Shown piece by piece: positions 11,217-23,029 of a stretch of 64,000 nt of DNA. Under the pieces are notes generated by a model. That model saw only the letters and a program-made list of their open reading frames with translations. It was not told the DNA's origin and did not search any database. How positions within the stretch are numbered: the stretch's first letter is position 1; each line of letters opens with the position of its first letter. Where the stretch lies: the NCBI GenBank assembly GCA_944739405.2, contig OX123185.2, positions 8,181,840 to 8,245,839 of the forward strand, read 5' to 3'. Origin of the DNA: Euclidia mi. Lineage: Eukaryota; Arthropoda; Insecta; Lepidoptera; Erebidae. Both the position numbers and the translations under genes were made by a program.

Positions 11217-11480
11217 CCCATAAAAACAATACTTGTCAAAAATACCAAGTCTCGCGACCGTAAAAAGTTGTGAGATCCACGCAATACCAAGTCGGTCAAT
11301 ATTTTTTTTTTAATGTTTTAAATAAATAGATTGACTCGGCCATCACACGAAAACAAAATACATATATCTTATAACATAAGATATATACATCTATAAATTA
11401 GATTGTTTAATGCGATTGCCAAGTCAATATATTTATTTAAAACATTAAAGATTTTTAATTAACCGACTTGGTATTGCGTA
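11217..11480 (+). mobile_element. Nested-palindrome MITE, copy 1
   Basis: The core at 11,279-11,479 has 18-bp perfect inverted ends (ACGCAATACCAAGTCGGT). It also has a second inner pair built on TGACTYGGC and the AT-rich ATGTTTTAAATAAATA, so most of the 201 bp can fold back. Upstream, 11,217-11,278 carries an outer segment (CCCATAAAAACAATACTTGT...) shared with the copy at 18,202-18,474. The outer right end is lost here. No coding capacity. Confidence 0.65.
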
Positions 11481-11782
11481 CCTACGTGTGTGCGTATAAA
11501 ACCACGTAGTGATATCGCATTTTCCCGTAAAATTCTATATAACGCGAGTGTGCGTCTCCTGAGACAATTAATACGCAACAAACATAGTGAGCTCAACAGT
11601 GTACAGTGTGAGTTATATGCCGTGCATACGAAGTGTAGTGGGTTCCTATCTCGCGTTGATTACGATTTGTGTGATCGGATAACGTTCTTACAAGCAAGTC
11701 GGACATTCGAACTATGTAGTGCTACTCACGAGCGAAAGTTCTCGAAGTTATTAAACCGACTTTATGAACATATACTATGCAT
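11481..11782. other. Unassigned sequence
   Basis: Covered by a 127-codon open frame (11,490-11,873) that runs into an opposite-strand reverse transcriptase fragment and has no recognised motif. I treat it as chance. Confidence 0.4.
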
Positions 11783-12353
11783 TAACAGAGCATGTATGGC
11801 AGCCTTGCAACCCCCCTTGGATCCAAATCCGAGTTGCAGGGGTTGGAATTTATTAGCTAAGTTGGTATTATAATAGCGGCAGCATATCTTGGCTGCCATA
11901 CGCCTGTACGTACACCCTACGGCAATGGGACGAATGCCACCGTCCCTCTTTCGCAAGGTACAGAGATTTGCGCCGTACAAAATAGGGACTTTGTCATCGT
12001 TCACACTGCCGGAGAGCATAAGGTTGATTAGAGCCGTTAGCTCCCTCAAAAGCACGTCCTCAGCAGCTCCGGCGCTCACACTCACGAGATCCTTAAGGTG
12101 CTGTGGTGTTAAGCCGTCGAGACCGCCGGCAGACCCGCTTTGGAAAGAGCAAACGGCAGCAACGTCCTTGGCTGTAACATTGAGACAATCTGAGTTAGTG
12201 TCAGGTGGGTCGGGAAAGGAGAGGTTATCTCCTGGCGCTGGATGCTTGCTCTGCAGACTCGCGAGTGTGTCGGCAGAGCAAGGCGCCACCACATCGCTAC
12301 TAAATAAGAGCCTGGAGGCTCCCCTGATATCACCTTCCCTGATTTTGGATTCT
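11783..12353 (-). pseudogene. Non-LTR retrotransposon reverse transcriptase fragment
   Basis: The frame reads through the start of an RT domain: GGLDGLTPQHLKDL (motif 0), LRKRDGGIRPIAVGCTYRR (motif 1) and LQLGFGSKGGCKAAIHAL (motif 2a). Homology stops at about 11,783, before the catalytic FADD region, and starts abruptly at about 12,353. Both ends are broken, so this is a fossil. The LINE clade is not certain; it differs clearly from the LINEs at 34-43 kb. Confidence 0.7.
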
Positions 12354-13104
12354 ACGTGATGGTAGATGGGGCTATTGCGGTATGGTTTAGGAGGGTGGGG
12401 ATTGGATTGGAATGTCGAATTAATACAATTTTCTTTAATTTTTGATGTAAGTGTTTTTTTTTATCCGGTCTTCCAAATTCTATAGGGGAAGGTGAGTAAC
12501 TGCTCCCAAGCGGTTATAGAATTCTTCCGGGTGACAAGACCTATGCAGTATGCTAGATTTTGGGCCACTGAAGGTCTTGCACCACGGGGAATTCGCTTTA
12601 AAATCGAAATTGAATTTTTTAATTGACTGTTCATACCGTCAATAAACCCTTTTTTGTCTGGACTTTAAAAGATGAAGAAAAGACTAAAGAAATTGAAGTG
12701 ACAAAAAAAACAATGACTCTGAGTTTGTTTCGGCCTTTCTTCTCAAGAAGTCATTTAGCTAGGAAAAGCCGGCATCATCTAGAATAGGGTTTTGACATGT
12801 ATAAGTGTTGTAAACAACCAAAATGCAGAAATAAATATGTCTTTTATGTCTTTTCTTTTTTAATGGTTTTAACTTTGGCGATGTCTGTACGCTTGCTACA
12901 GAGTTTTACATGTTAAATCATGCTACTTGTAAAATGCGAGAAGTTTGTGAGGCAGTTTGTAACTCTTCACGCAAAAACTACTGGATGAAAATTTTCAATA
13001 ACACATAGGCTACCGTTTGTCGCAATATCAGACACCCAGGTGTGAGGAGCCACGGGCGAAATCAAGTTTTATTCTTAAGATAACTTATCTTACATAGCAT
13101 ATCT
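12354..13104. other. Noncoding stretch with one repeat fragment
   Basis: The only recognised item is the inverted copy (12,710-12,765) of the repeat at 5740-5805. Otherwise AT-rich sequence without genes. Confidence 0.4.
12710..12765 (-). repeat. Interspersed repeat fragment (copy 2)
   Basis: Reverse complement of the 5740-5805 motif, sharing CGAAACAAACTCAGAG and the flanking GAGAAGAA. Confidence 0.4.
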
Positions 13105-13310
13105 TAATATATAAAATCCTTGCGTTACTGACTGACTGACAGACACGCTACAGCCAAAACTATTAGGCGCAGGAAGCTGAAATTTGGCATGTATGTTCCT
13201 TGGGGACCGTAGGGGTGCACTAAGAAGGGATTTCCCGAAATGCCCACGGGATCGGCCAAAGCGGGTAAATTTAAAAAAAATGCAGGCGTAGCTGCTGGCG
13301 TCCTCTAGTC
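13105..13310 (+). repeat. About 205-bp interspersed repeat, family X copy 1
   Basis: Runs from TATATAAAATCCTTGCGTTA, through GACTGACTGACAGACACG, to the GCAGGCGTAGCTGCTGGCG end. A close copy lies in reverse orientation at 24,853-25,063. It has no coding frame of note, and I cannot assign it to a transposon class. Confidence 0.65.
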
Positions 13311-13818
13311 TATTTATATTAGCATAACAACATCTGTCTGTCAAATCTATTCTGTAATTTATGTAAAGTTTATCGTCTTGGAATATAATAATGTTTACGT
13401 GATTTTGTTTGAAAACGACATGTTGTTACCCTTCTGACATATGTACATCAATTATAACCACTGACTATAAGTAGGTGAAATCAAATAAACGCTTTAAAAC
13501 TTATATCAGATCGCAATTTTATAACCCTATTTTAACATGCTGCTAACCGATTAAGAGGGTCATGGTAGGTACTCGTTATCACGAAACATTTTTTTTCCCA
13601 TATTGACGAAATAAAAATCAGCTGTTTTATACATTTGCAATGTAAACATTTATTATTAGAAGCATATTAGAAGTCACTCGATCAACTTCAAACATACGTG
13701 GACTGAATTGTTACCTAAAAGATGTGAGATCGTTCATATCAGACGTATAAACTCAGTAATATTGTACACAGCGGTATATAGTATATTTCCATAAATATAG
13801 GTTCATAGGGTTCCCACT
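13311..13818. other. Noncoding stretch
   Basis: AT-rich, with no gene, no obvious repeat partner and no RNA gene seen. Confidence 0.4.
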
Positions 13819-14035
13819 AAGAACTTAGGGTTCCAAGCCAACCTCACCTGCAAGTGGTGCACCTGGCGATCAACGGACGAGGCTCTGGCAAACAAAATAT
13901 CCCGATAAGCGGCAACAGGCCCGCCACCTATTACGTGGGATCAAAACACTGGCGAAAAGTGGGCGTTTAATATGCCTCTGCCTACCCCTTCCGGGAAACA
14001 GGCGTGAGTCTATGTATGTATGTATGTATATTTCC
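13819..14035 (+). repeat. SINE-tailed repeat, empty-site copy
   Basis: Begins AAGAACTTAGGGTTCCAAGC and ends in the SINE family A tail (CCTACCCCTTCCGGGAAACA, then a (TGTA)n run). A second copy at 54,055-54,569 is interrupted by a MITE. The junction CCCGATAAGCGGC here at about 13,905 shows the uninterrupted site. Confidence 0.7.
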
Positions 14036-14254
14036 CTAAGGTATTCTCACCATTTTAATTATTTTGGAGTGGACGAGAAGAATTGGGTCACTAGGCTCAT
14101 GATATTTTGCGTCAGATGTTGCAAATATGACGTATATAATTTCAAAAACTCAAGTCTTATTAGTATATTTTTAGTTAATTTTGTGTTTAAAAATATAATA
14201 AACCGTCATAGAGAAAGCAAATGATTTAACGGATTATTTACATATTTTCTAACA

Positions 14255-14365
14255 TGTCATTATCATCAGCCTGCCATAGTCCAATAATAGATATAGGACT
14301 ATTCAATGGCACGCCACTAAGTCCGATTCAGATCTTCGTGTCCAGCTAATGCCAGCCACTTTTCC
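14255..14365 (-). repeat. LINE 3'-end fragment
   Basis: TTATCATCAGCCTGCCATAG, then the AGGACTATTCAATGGCACGCC stretch and GCCAGCCACTT, form the reverse complement of a common lepidopteran LINE 3' end with an ATGATGA tail. Only the tail region remains. Confidence 0.5.
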
Positions 14366-16019
14366 AACTTAAACTTCTGATTAAATTCGTTACAGGTTCC
14401 AAGAAAGTTTTACAAGTTTTTCCTTGGGACAACAAATTAAGTGTCAAAACATAGGTGATACAGTACGTGGTGGGAATTAGAGTTTAAAAATCACATTAGA
14501 AATCAACAGCTAATACAAGAGCCCATATAAACTTCATCTTCTTAGAATATGCATATCACTTGGATATCATATATTTACAAAGAAAAAAAAGAACGATAGT
14601 ATGAATATACAGGATGTAAAAAGTCCCTTAACGAAAACTGAAACCCCATATTATACAAATCATTACGAACATTTTACTTCGGTACCATACCTGGGAAAGT
14701 ACTGGTTCAGCAGATATTGAGGCTCAAAGTTACTATGCAATTTTTGTAATTAGGTACAAAATTTATGCAATTATCCCGCCGACCAGTTCTATGGATGTCC
14801 TATGCACCCATAGATAAGTAGGTATTTCGAAAATTAAAAATCAATTCCTAAGTTTTACTTTTGCTTAATATAACTTGGTATGATTTCCAAAACGAGTACC
14901 TAGATTTCGGCTGGGTGATGGGTCTTGTGACATCCTGTATAATACAGCCCAGTTACTAGTCAATTTAAATAAAACGACAAAACAAGTATTTACACACAGT
15001 TTCGAATGTTTCAGCCAAATTATATTCTTTTTACTAACAACGGTTGTAACTTTGGAACAAACTACACACATTTGGTTTTTGGTAACTTTTGCTGCACCGC
15101 TGATAAAAAACGTAGCAAAAGTTGTTGTTTGCACATATGTATGTGTCAGCAGAACAAGTTGCTGTGGCCATGCGTAAATAACTAGCTATTACTGCAAACT
15201 GACCACAACTTTTTGAATGTTCTATTTGCTTTCAAAGTAAAAGGATTGTAATGTGGAAAACCTCGGCGAAACTAAAAGTTACGATTGTTTTTATACGCGT
15301 GTTGTAGTCTTAAAGTTTAGTATGTAAATTTTTGCTTGTAAGAATGTGTCCAACGCTGGTGTCGGAGTTTTCAGACTGAGCCTATCAATCTTTGTCCTGA
15401 GATAAGATCAGTTAACGACAGCGTTACGTGCTCTACGAAGTACGGTAGCGCTGTGATGTAAATGCTACACGCGGTCACACGTCCAAGTGTCGACCTGTAC
15501 AAGCGTTGTTTAACTTTGCCGAACTTTTACGAATGGCAAACCACTATGCAGGCTACTAGAGAAAAATGTACTAAATAGATGTATATAATATATCATGCAC
15601 TAAGTATACGGTAAGTCTTAGAGTTGTTCATAAAGTTTACTGATTTTTGTAAAATGAGTATATACGTAAAACATTAATGTACTACATTTCGCTAATAAAC
15701 TTTTTTCAGATAACGACAGAATAGAGTATACAGATCACCCGAAGGGCTCACACATGGTTAAACGACCAGCACTGGGACCGACGGCTTTACGTGCCCTGCG
15801 AAGCACGGTAGTTCTCTAATGTAAACACCAGTGGCGGTCACCCATCCAAATGGTGACCACTGACGAACTTTTATGATAGATGACCTAAAAGTGCAAATAT
15901 AGGACTTTTAAACAGTCTAGGGTTATATTTATTATTTCTTTCATAATGCAGACTTTCAGCTTTATCATTCTATATGTAGAATATGTATATTTCAAGATAT
16001 TTGTTATTTCAGCTTTTTA
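14366..16019. other. Noncoding stretch with a diverged repeated segment
   Basis: Two related segments lie at 15,415-15,515 and 15,770-15,870. Both contain TTACGTGC, then ACGAAGTACGGTAG or GCGAAGCACGGTAG, then GATGTAAA or AATGTAAA and GCGGTCAC. They are direct repeats of an unidentified element at perhaps two-thirds identity. An 89-codon minus-strand frame at 14,865-15,134 has no known motif. Confidence 0.45.
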
Positions 16020-16268
16020 ACTGCCTCCGTGGTTCAGTGGATTGCGTATGCGACTGCTGATCGGAGGTCCCGGGTTCGATTCCCGGGTCGGGCAGAAGTG
16101 TAACTGGATTTTTCCGAATTTTCAGTAGCAGCACGGAGTCCGGTGAAGTGCCCAGTAATGGCAATAGGTTCGCCCTCTATTACGTAGGACCTATAAAAAT
16201 TACATGGCGAAATGTGGGTGTAAAATTACACCTCTGTCTACTCGGATACAGGCGTGAGTCTACTAAAA
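16020..16268 (+). mobile_element. tRNA-derived SINE, family A, essentially complete
   Basis: The head (16,020-16,094) is tRNA-like with an A box (TGGTTCAGTGG) and a perfect B box (GGTTCGATTCC), the internal promoter for RNA polymerase III. The body carries the CAGTAGCAGCACGGAGTC segment and the TATTACGTAGGACC segment. It ends in CGGATACAGGCGTGAGTC. At least ten other whole or partial copies occur in the window on both strands. It makes no protein and would depend on a LINE for movement. Confidence 0.85.
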
Positions 16269-16624
16269 AAAATAATTTCATTATTTGTCAAGTTTTAATT
16301 TAGGGAACCTCTAATGAGAAGCCTTCAGTTAACGAGTTCATGTCAACAGTTGTGTTTTATATTCAACATTTCAGACGGGTTTTTTATATTTTTACCCAAA
16401 GCCACAAACTGCAGATACTTCTTAGTAGGTAATTTTACAGTTTTATGAGTCCTACAAAAATAAAATATATTTATCAAATTTATTTGAAGTATAATTTCAA
16501 GTACAAATCAATTTATTTGTAGAAAAAACATCCGCATTAGGAATTAATGATATGTCGCGAGGACTTAACAAAATTTAATCAGTCAAATGCGATCAGACCT
16601 GAAACAACAATGTATGGATCATAC

Positions 16625-16725
16625 AAAGTGCTGTCTCGTGTAGGCATTGAACCCACAATACTCAGTGAACGGCGAGGCGACCGTTTTAACTACTACGCCA
16701 CATGTGAAGGCAAAGAAAGAAAGCA
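16625..16725 (-). repeat. tRNA-like SINE head, other family
   Basis: The reverse complement reads as a tRNA-like segment with GGCGTAGTAGTTAAAACGG (A-box region) and GGGTTCAATGCC (B box). No matching 3' body was recognised, and it does not look like a functional tRNA gene. Confidence 0.5.
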
Positions 16726-16816
16726 GTGAGTACAATTATTAAAGGTATGAAGGTTAATCGACTAGGAGCATTGATGATTGTGATTGATAATGCGCCAATA
16801 ACTGCAGATTCTATAT

Positions 16817-16880
16817 ATCATCATCATCATTGGCAGCCAGCCAATTTCCACTGCTGGTTATAAGCCTCTCTAATGGCACA
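16817..16880 (-). repeat. LINE/SINE tail fragment
   Basis: ATCATCATCATCATTGGCAG, then CCACTGCTGGTTATAAGCC, is the reverse complement of a GATGATGATG-ended retroposon tail. Confidence 0.45.
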
Positions 16881-16975
16881 TATTATATTTATTTTTGATT
16901 CGATATATATACTCGACACCAATATTTCTGAGATTACAAAATAGCTGTTACAGTTTTGTGGATTATTTGTCTTTC

Positions 16976-17283
16976 CTGTATATAAACTGTCCCACTGCTA
17001 GGCCCTGGGCCCGGGCCTCTCCTCACTATGCGAAGGGTAAGACCATAGTCCACCACGCTGGCCAAGTGCGGGTGTGCAGACTTCACATGTCTTTCACGAA
17101 CATTATAGAAAACTCTCAGACATACAGGTTTCCTCACGATGTTTTCCTTCACCGTATAGCAAGCGATAATTAACAATTTAATACGCACATAACTTCGAAA
17201 AGTCATTGGTGCGCGCCGTGGATTCGAACCCGGACCCTCTGCGTAGCCGTCTGTCGGTCTCTCCACTAGGCAATCGCTGCCTA
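16976..17283 (-). mobile_element. tRNA-derived SINE, family B
   Basis: In reverse complement the head GCAGCGATTGCCTAGTGGAG leads to a B box (GGTTCGAATCC) and CACGGCGCGCACCAATGAC. The body carries the TCGTGAGGAAACCTG and GACATGTGAAGTCTGC segments and the tail ends near GCAGTGGGACAGTTTATA. It matches the plus-strand copy at 33,461-33,775 almost end to end. Confidence 0.8.
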
Positions 17284-17539
17284 TTTGTATTTACTTTCGT
17301 AGAAGTCATCGCTAGTTTCTTCGATTTCGTAGTGAGATGAAGTTCTTCTAATAAAGTAGGTACAATAAAATATCATAATTACAATTTGATTATGAGCAAA
17401 ACGAGACAAGACTTACCATTTGTAATAGAAAAATAAAAAATATTGATGAATGGGTGATAGCTTCCTGCGGTATTTACTTAAGAACACTATAGTGTTTCTA
17501 TAGGCATGTGAAATATTTAGCTCCTGGTTGTTATCTCAG
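17284..17539. other. Noncoding spacer
   Basis: No feature recognised. Confidence 0.35.
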
Positions 17540-17890
17540 GACAAAGATTATTAGGCCATGTCTTAGGCCTTCGGGCAGCCTATAAACTCTGTAACCTGCA
17601 CTGGTTGCACATTCGCCCGAAAGAAATGAAAAGTTATAAATATTTTCTACTTCCCCCGGCTACTCTTTATTTTATGTTTCGGCTAATCTGGGGGCACGGC
17701 AGTGCCCCCACCAAGTCGAGCAAAAAAGCGGCACGGCCGTACCATCTTTTTCTCGAAGCAATTCAGGCCATTTTCGACCCCCTATAACTTCGTTGTGGAT
17801 AAAACTAGAAGCCTGAATTGAGAGAGACACATGGTGTATTTCAAATTTCATTCAATTTGAAATAGTAGTTTAAGAATTATAACGAGTCAA
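17540..17890 (+). repeat. Unclassified interspersed repeat with a GC hairpin
   Basis: A GC-richer island in AT-rich DNA. Its centre holds TGGGGGCACGGCAGTGCCCC (17,689-17,710), a stem of about nine base pairs. The surrounding wording, such as AAGCGGCACGGCCGTACC, looks like a dispersed lepidopteran repeat, but no second full copy is in this window. Confidence 0.4.
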
Positions 17891-18201
17891 AATTCTTAAT
17901 TTTGTCACTCACTGACCGATCATCAAAAGTCTAAGGCACTTCTAGAAGACATGGAAGCTTCAAATTTAGAATATGATTAGTGTTTAGTATATGAATCAAG
18001 AAAAATTAAAATAGTTTTCAATTTCTGTCCAGTTTTCGAGATACATCAACTGCATAAATAACCTTGTAATCCCATATAAATATAAAGGATTACAAAATTA
18101 CATTTGCCGTTAGAGCTTTAATTAAGAATATTCGTTGTTGGTGTACAAGAAGTAGAAGGTACCGGAAATGACAAAAGTAAGACTATGTACAAAAGATATG
18201 A

Positions 18202-18474
18202 GATCCCATAACAACAATACTTGTCAAAAAAAATTACTAAGTCTCGCGACCGTAAAAAGTTGTGAGATCCATGATCCATGATCCATCATCCATAATACCA
18301 AGTCGGTTAATTAAAAATCTTTAATGTTTAAAATAAATATATTGACTTGGCAATCGCATTAAACAGTCTAATTTATATATGTATTAGGTACTGATGAGAT
18401 ATATTTTGTTTTCATGCGATGGCTGAGTCAATATATTTATTTTAAACATTAAAGATTTTTTATGTTTTTATGGG
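18202..18474 (+). mobile_element. Nested-palindrome MITE, copy 2
   Basis: Starts CCCATAACAACAATACTTGT and ends GTTTTTATGGG, an outer inverted pair. Inside is the ACCAAGTCGGTTAATT palindrome also seen at 11,279-11,479, here carrying an ATGATCC microduplication at 18,269-18,292. It keeps both outer ends, so it defines the element length at about 273 bp. Confidence 0.65.
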
Positions 18475-19934
18475 CTACATTTCTTTGAAGAGCATTATAT
18501 AGCATTGTAAACTAAAAGTCATACAACAATCCAGCTACGTTTTAGTATGAAGATGTTTATGATTGGCGTAACATACTATCGTCAGCTGTCACTGTGTTAT
18601 CTTATCACAGGAACCCCAAACTGGCTAAAATTTCAGTTTGCCGTGTAACTAGAATTTTATTCTGAAATTTTCCCTCCCCAACGCAGAGGGTTTCACTCCC
18701 CAAACTCGTCTTGAAATAATTTGGACTCCTCCCTTACTGCAAGATATTTACTAAGTGTACGCACCTATCACATAGTTTTTGATGAAAGGTTGAATTACAT
18801 CATACAATCAAATACATATTTTATCCCTAATTTAGAAATGAATAGTTACTTTATAGCTTTAGAGCTGTCAGCTCCAATTCAACTATTTCATGTTTGATTT
18901 TCGCAAAAATGGTTTAGCCTCTGTCCATGTCCAAGGTTTAAACGATTTCAATTAACATAATCATCACATTTGGCATATCTGTTTCGACGTAAAAATGGAA
19001 CATACGTAATTAAATGCTTTCACACCTATAATGTTAGAATGGAAGCTACGGTGAAGAATATAAGTTAGTTTGGAGGAAAGAATTATGAGAGTTCCTCCAC
19101 CAAGAAGGAAGATCTTCTGACCAGGTAAATCCTGCTTAGTACACCGGGGCCCGAAGGATAGTAATAAAAACTTGTATAATATAATTATAGTTATTACATG
19201 TGAGACTTTCAGTAGCGCGATTCACGATATTTGTAACTTCGCTATGCGTGTTAGATTTTGCTAGTGTTCGTGTCTTTGCCACTTTACGGTAGATGGCACT
19301 ATTTATACACATTTTATACCACTAAATAATTATATCCGCTAAATATGAAAGAAAAACTAAACTACTGAATTATCATGAATATAGCTGCCGCCTCTATAGA
19401 AACTGTCTCTGCTCCAGTTTGATGTTGCACTATAATACAATGGTGCGTCGCAGTATGCATCAGATAACGTGACAGCGCACTTGATCTGCTCTTGTTTCCG
19501 CGACAGGGTATTGAACCCAAATGAGGGTCTTCTGAAATGACGCTCACAATTCGGCAGCACTGAGGCATCAGGACCAGAAAGCTGTCAAAACTGTCAAAGC
19601 CCCTATATTTTCGTACGTCTGTGTTTGTTTGTATTGTGTGTGTACACGACTGTAGATATCTGACGTCAGTTTGGACCTGACACATACTAAGGGCCATCTG
19701 GTGGTAGAAGAAATATCAAACACCCTCATTGTTATTGCACTGTGTTTGACTTATTTCTGCCCACGGCTTCTCTCGCTGGACTGTCTATTATCTGCTCTGA
19801 TGTTTAAGCTATATTGCTGCTAAGTTTCATGATATAAAAAACGTTCCGTAGCTTTTGCAAGAAAGGACAAGAAACAAACTTTGGTGTTTATATTAGTAGT
19901 CCACAACCAAGCATACCATAATTATCTGCTAATA
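18475..19934. other. Noncoding stretch
   Basis: Two overlapping minus-strand open frames (19,357-19,697) have no recognised motif. No repeat partner or RNA gene seen. Confidence 0.4.
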
Positions 19935-20591
19935 CAGGGTGGCGCAAAAGTAATATCCCTATAGAAATGCCTTATATTTTATTATGACATCTGTCATTCT
20001 GTTATTGAAAATGTTGTAGTAATCAAATGTAAAATTCACTCAAAATAATTATGGACCACTTTACTCCCAAGGAACGTGGCATAATCGTATCATCAGTTAC
20101 AAAAACACAACGTGAATTAGACTCTACAGCGTATTTTGATCAAAGAATTGAAGATGTTTCCGTATAATACTCAGGTGACCCATCAGCTGCTGCCTACTGA
20201 TCACCGAGATCGTCTAGAGTACAGCCAGCGCGTCATAAACCTCAACCTTGAAGAGGATAATTTCTCTTCAAAATTAACTAATTTGGGATTATTTGATATC
20301 TCGGGTGTATATGAACAAACCACAGACTCTCGAAGCTTTAAAAGAAAACATACACCAAGAAATAAGAAACATATCGCAGGAAGTGTTACGGCTAGTTATG
20401 GAAAAAGTCATAAATAGGGCTCGAATGTGCTTCAAGTCTGGAGGTCAACATTTAATAGACATCATATTTAAATCAATTTGCAAGTAAACTTCATGGCACA
20501 AATATATATATTAAAAACTAATTCTAGTTTTCTAATTTAGAAACGAAGTTGTAGCTGAACCCAATAGGGTCATTACTTTTGCGCCACCCGT
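19935..20591 (+). mobile_element. Internally deleted mariner-like DNA transposon
   Basis: The ends are inverted repeats: GGGTGGCGCAAAAGTAAT at the left and its complement ATTACTTTTGCGCCACCC at the right. They sit next to TA dinucleotides, the mariner target. Inside, a plus-strand frame starts with a short N-terminal piece (MDHFTPKERG), continues with HQLLPTDHRDRLEYSQRV from the middle of the transposase, then jumps to a C-terminal block (VYMNKPQTLEALKENI, 20,305-20,487). The catalytic centre is gone. It could still be moved in trans if the ends are functional. Confidence 0.75.
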
Positions 20592-21544
20592 TATATCTGT
20601 TACAAGTATCAATTACATAATTATTTGAAAATACAGGTGAAATACCCTTTTTTACGAAGTTTCTACTTACACCTGCCCAGGAATTACATAGTTGGTATTC
20701 AAATCATGAAAGTTTGAAAGTATTCGTTACGAAGTGCTTATGATTGAAGACTAATCAATTAATTATAATTATGATGTCGACAATTCATAAATTATTATCA
20801 AACCTCATGACATTGCTTTGTACTTTCTAAGAATAACTTGCTGTAAAATGACTTAAGTAATTGCCTGTACTTTGAGGGATTGCCGGTATCGTATAGTTGC
20901 ATTTTTTTACTTTTTGGCAAGATACTCATAAAAAGCCCATACGGTAATTCAAGGTGTTAACAAATTACTGTCGAAAACATACGTGTTTCAGGTATTGAAT
21001 ATAGTTAGACCTCTTCCCTATTTCAAGAGATAGCTCCCGGACTCGATTCTGGTAAAGTTTGAAATATTTCAAACTTTCTCGTCAGATAATTATTTATTTC
21101 CAATTCGGTCCTCAGAGCAATCACTTGTTGACCGTTATGAGACTGAGTCGAGACCTCGAGAGTCAAAGAGCAAAACGTTACTGGAAGTTTAAGAGCATTT
21201 ACTACTCACGACGCTTCGTATAAACTATCTTAACTATCGTTTTAGATTGAAATCAAACTATGGTAAACGGATTCTATCGCGATATATTGGTTTTAAAGAT
21301 ATTACATTAAAACCGAATGATGTAGAAACAAAATTATTTATTAATGTCCAACGTTTCGATTTCTTTACATGAATCGTGGCCAGGTAAGACTAAGTTGACA
21401 TATCTATGACTTGTTCTTGAATTTAGAAGTTATCTCAAAATATCCGAACATTGATCAACTATTCATTACAATTTTACTAAGGTAGTGTAAATGTGTCGAC
21501 AAATTTTGTTGCAAGAAAAGTACAATTAAAATAAATAAAACCAC
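20592..21544. other. Noncoding stretch
   Basis: AT-rich. No gene or repeat recognised. Confidence 0.35.
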
Positions 21545-21657
21545 ATTATACAAAAACGGTTGGATGCGGGCGGCTCAAGACCGGTCTGTGTGGAGAACCT
21601 TGGGGGAGGCCTGTGTCCAGCAGTGGACGTCGTTTGGCTGATATGATGATACAAAAA
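21545..21657 (+). repeat. LINE 3'-end fragment with GATGAT tail
   Basis: TTGGATGCGGGCGGCTCAAG, then GGAGGCCTGTGTCCAGCAG and TGGCTGATATGATGAT, form the last codons and tail of a LINE. The same piece, slightly longer, is at 25,990-26,232. Confidence 0.6.
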
Positions 21658-22617
21658 ATATTTTTTTGAATTTCAAAGTTTGAAGCTAATCTAATATCTC
21701 CGTCAAAAAATGATAATTTTTAAAATATGACATTTCGTAAGTACCTACCTAAAAAGTTTACACGAAATAAAGAATTTAGTATTTAATTATCTAGAAGTAT
21801 TTCTTTTCATTTCATAAAATATAATAATGGCAAAATAAAAATTAAGTCATTAAAACATGGCTGCCATTTACCAATAATCGGATACCAAATTAAGTACGAC
21901 ATTTTTTAACATTTTTCCAGCCACTAATAAACCAATCACTTTAAAAACATGCGCGGCTCGTAGGTTTATATTTCGTTAACACCCCTTCGTAAGTTGGTTT
22001 GACGGTAGCCTGGGGCACAAGAAGGGACGATAATTGCCGTCGAGTGGGTATGATGCGTTCGGCCAATGGGACGGGCTAGATAAATACATCGTACCTACGT
22101 ACTCAATCTATGGGTATAGGTTTTAGGCAGTCTTCTCAAGGCATATTGGAAACCTGTGAGAAAATATTTCAGAAGCTAAACTTGTTTTACTTAAGATTCT
22201 TCTGTACATGTCATCAATAATACCTGCTAAATGGTTAGACTAGCAGCCGTTGATGAGGAGATTGTGTTGTTTTAGAGAGGTCACCACTTGTATGGGTTAT
22301 CGATAGCTATAGCTTTTATATCAGAGAGGACACGTAAAGCTGTCGGTTCCGGTTCTTGTCCCAGGACATTTTTTGGCTGGCTTATAAAATCTGATACTAA
22401 AATTGGCCATACATTCACACGTACCGAATAAGTACAGATCGCATAGTACTTGTTTTTTAGACATCGAGTATACACGTGTCGTGTGGTTGACGGCATAGAA
22501 TACAAGTGTCACCACCCCCTATCTTCCCATGGGTTTCGTAAGAGGCGACTAAGGGATAACACGATGCAAATACCATCTTTGCATAGAGACGGAAAACTCG
22601 ACATCAAACCCTATACG
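21658..22617. other. Noncoding stretch with a short retroposon fragment
   Basis: CACCCCCTATCTTCCCATGG, then GTTTCGTAAGAGGCGACTAA (22,508-22,555), is wording typical of a LINE 3' region and sits directly before a SINE. The rest is unassigned. Confidence 0.4.
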
Positions 22618-22850
22618 ACTGCCTCATTGGTCTCGCGGCATAAATGTGCGCGTGGGATCGGGTCCCGGGTTCGATTCCTGGGTCAGGCAGTGTTATTGGC
22701 TTTTTCTGTCACGAAATTCTCAGTAGCAGCATGGACTCTGGAAATGTGCCCGGTACGGCAATAGGCTCGTCCCTTATTACGTGGGACTAAAGTATATCTG
22801 GCGAAAAGTGGGTGTAGAAATACACCTCTGCCTACCCCTTCGGGGATAAA
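22618..22850 (+). mobile_element. tRNA-derived SINE, family A
   Basis: The head has a B box (GGTTCGATTCC) and GGGTCAGGCAG, then a body with AGTAGCAGCATGGACTC, TATTACGTGGGAC and the end CCTACCCCTTCGGGGATA. The A box is eroded. Confidence 0.75.
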
Positions 22851-23029
22851 CATGGCGCACGTTAAATCTTATGCTTCCGAAATAAATAATATAAGAAATT
22901 AAATTTGAATTTTGTTTTGATCATCACATACTATGCTTATATTTGAATTGTCTTAACTACCTCTTTTTTCCATGACATTTTGAAAGCCTTACATCGATTT
23001 TGATCGCAAGTAGACTTTGCGTAATCATC

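Noticed and set aside
16020..16094. Functional tRNA gene at a SINE head (and the similar heads at 16,625, 29,330, 49,262, 55,085, 55,265)
   Set aside because: A and B boxes are present, but full cloverleaf pairing is not evident, and most are followed by bodies shared among copies.
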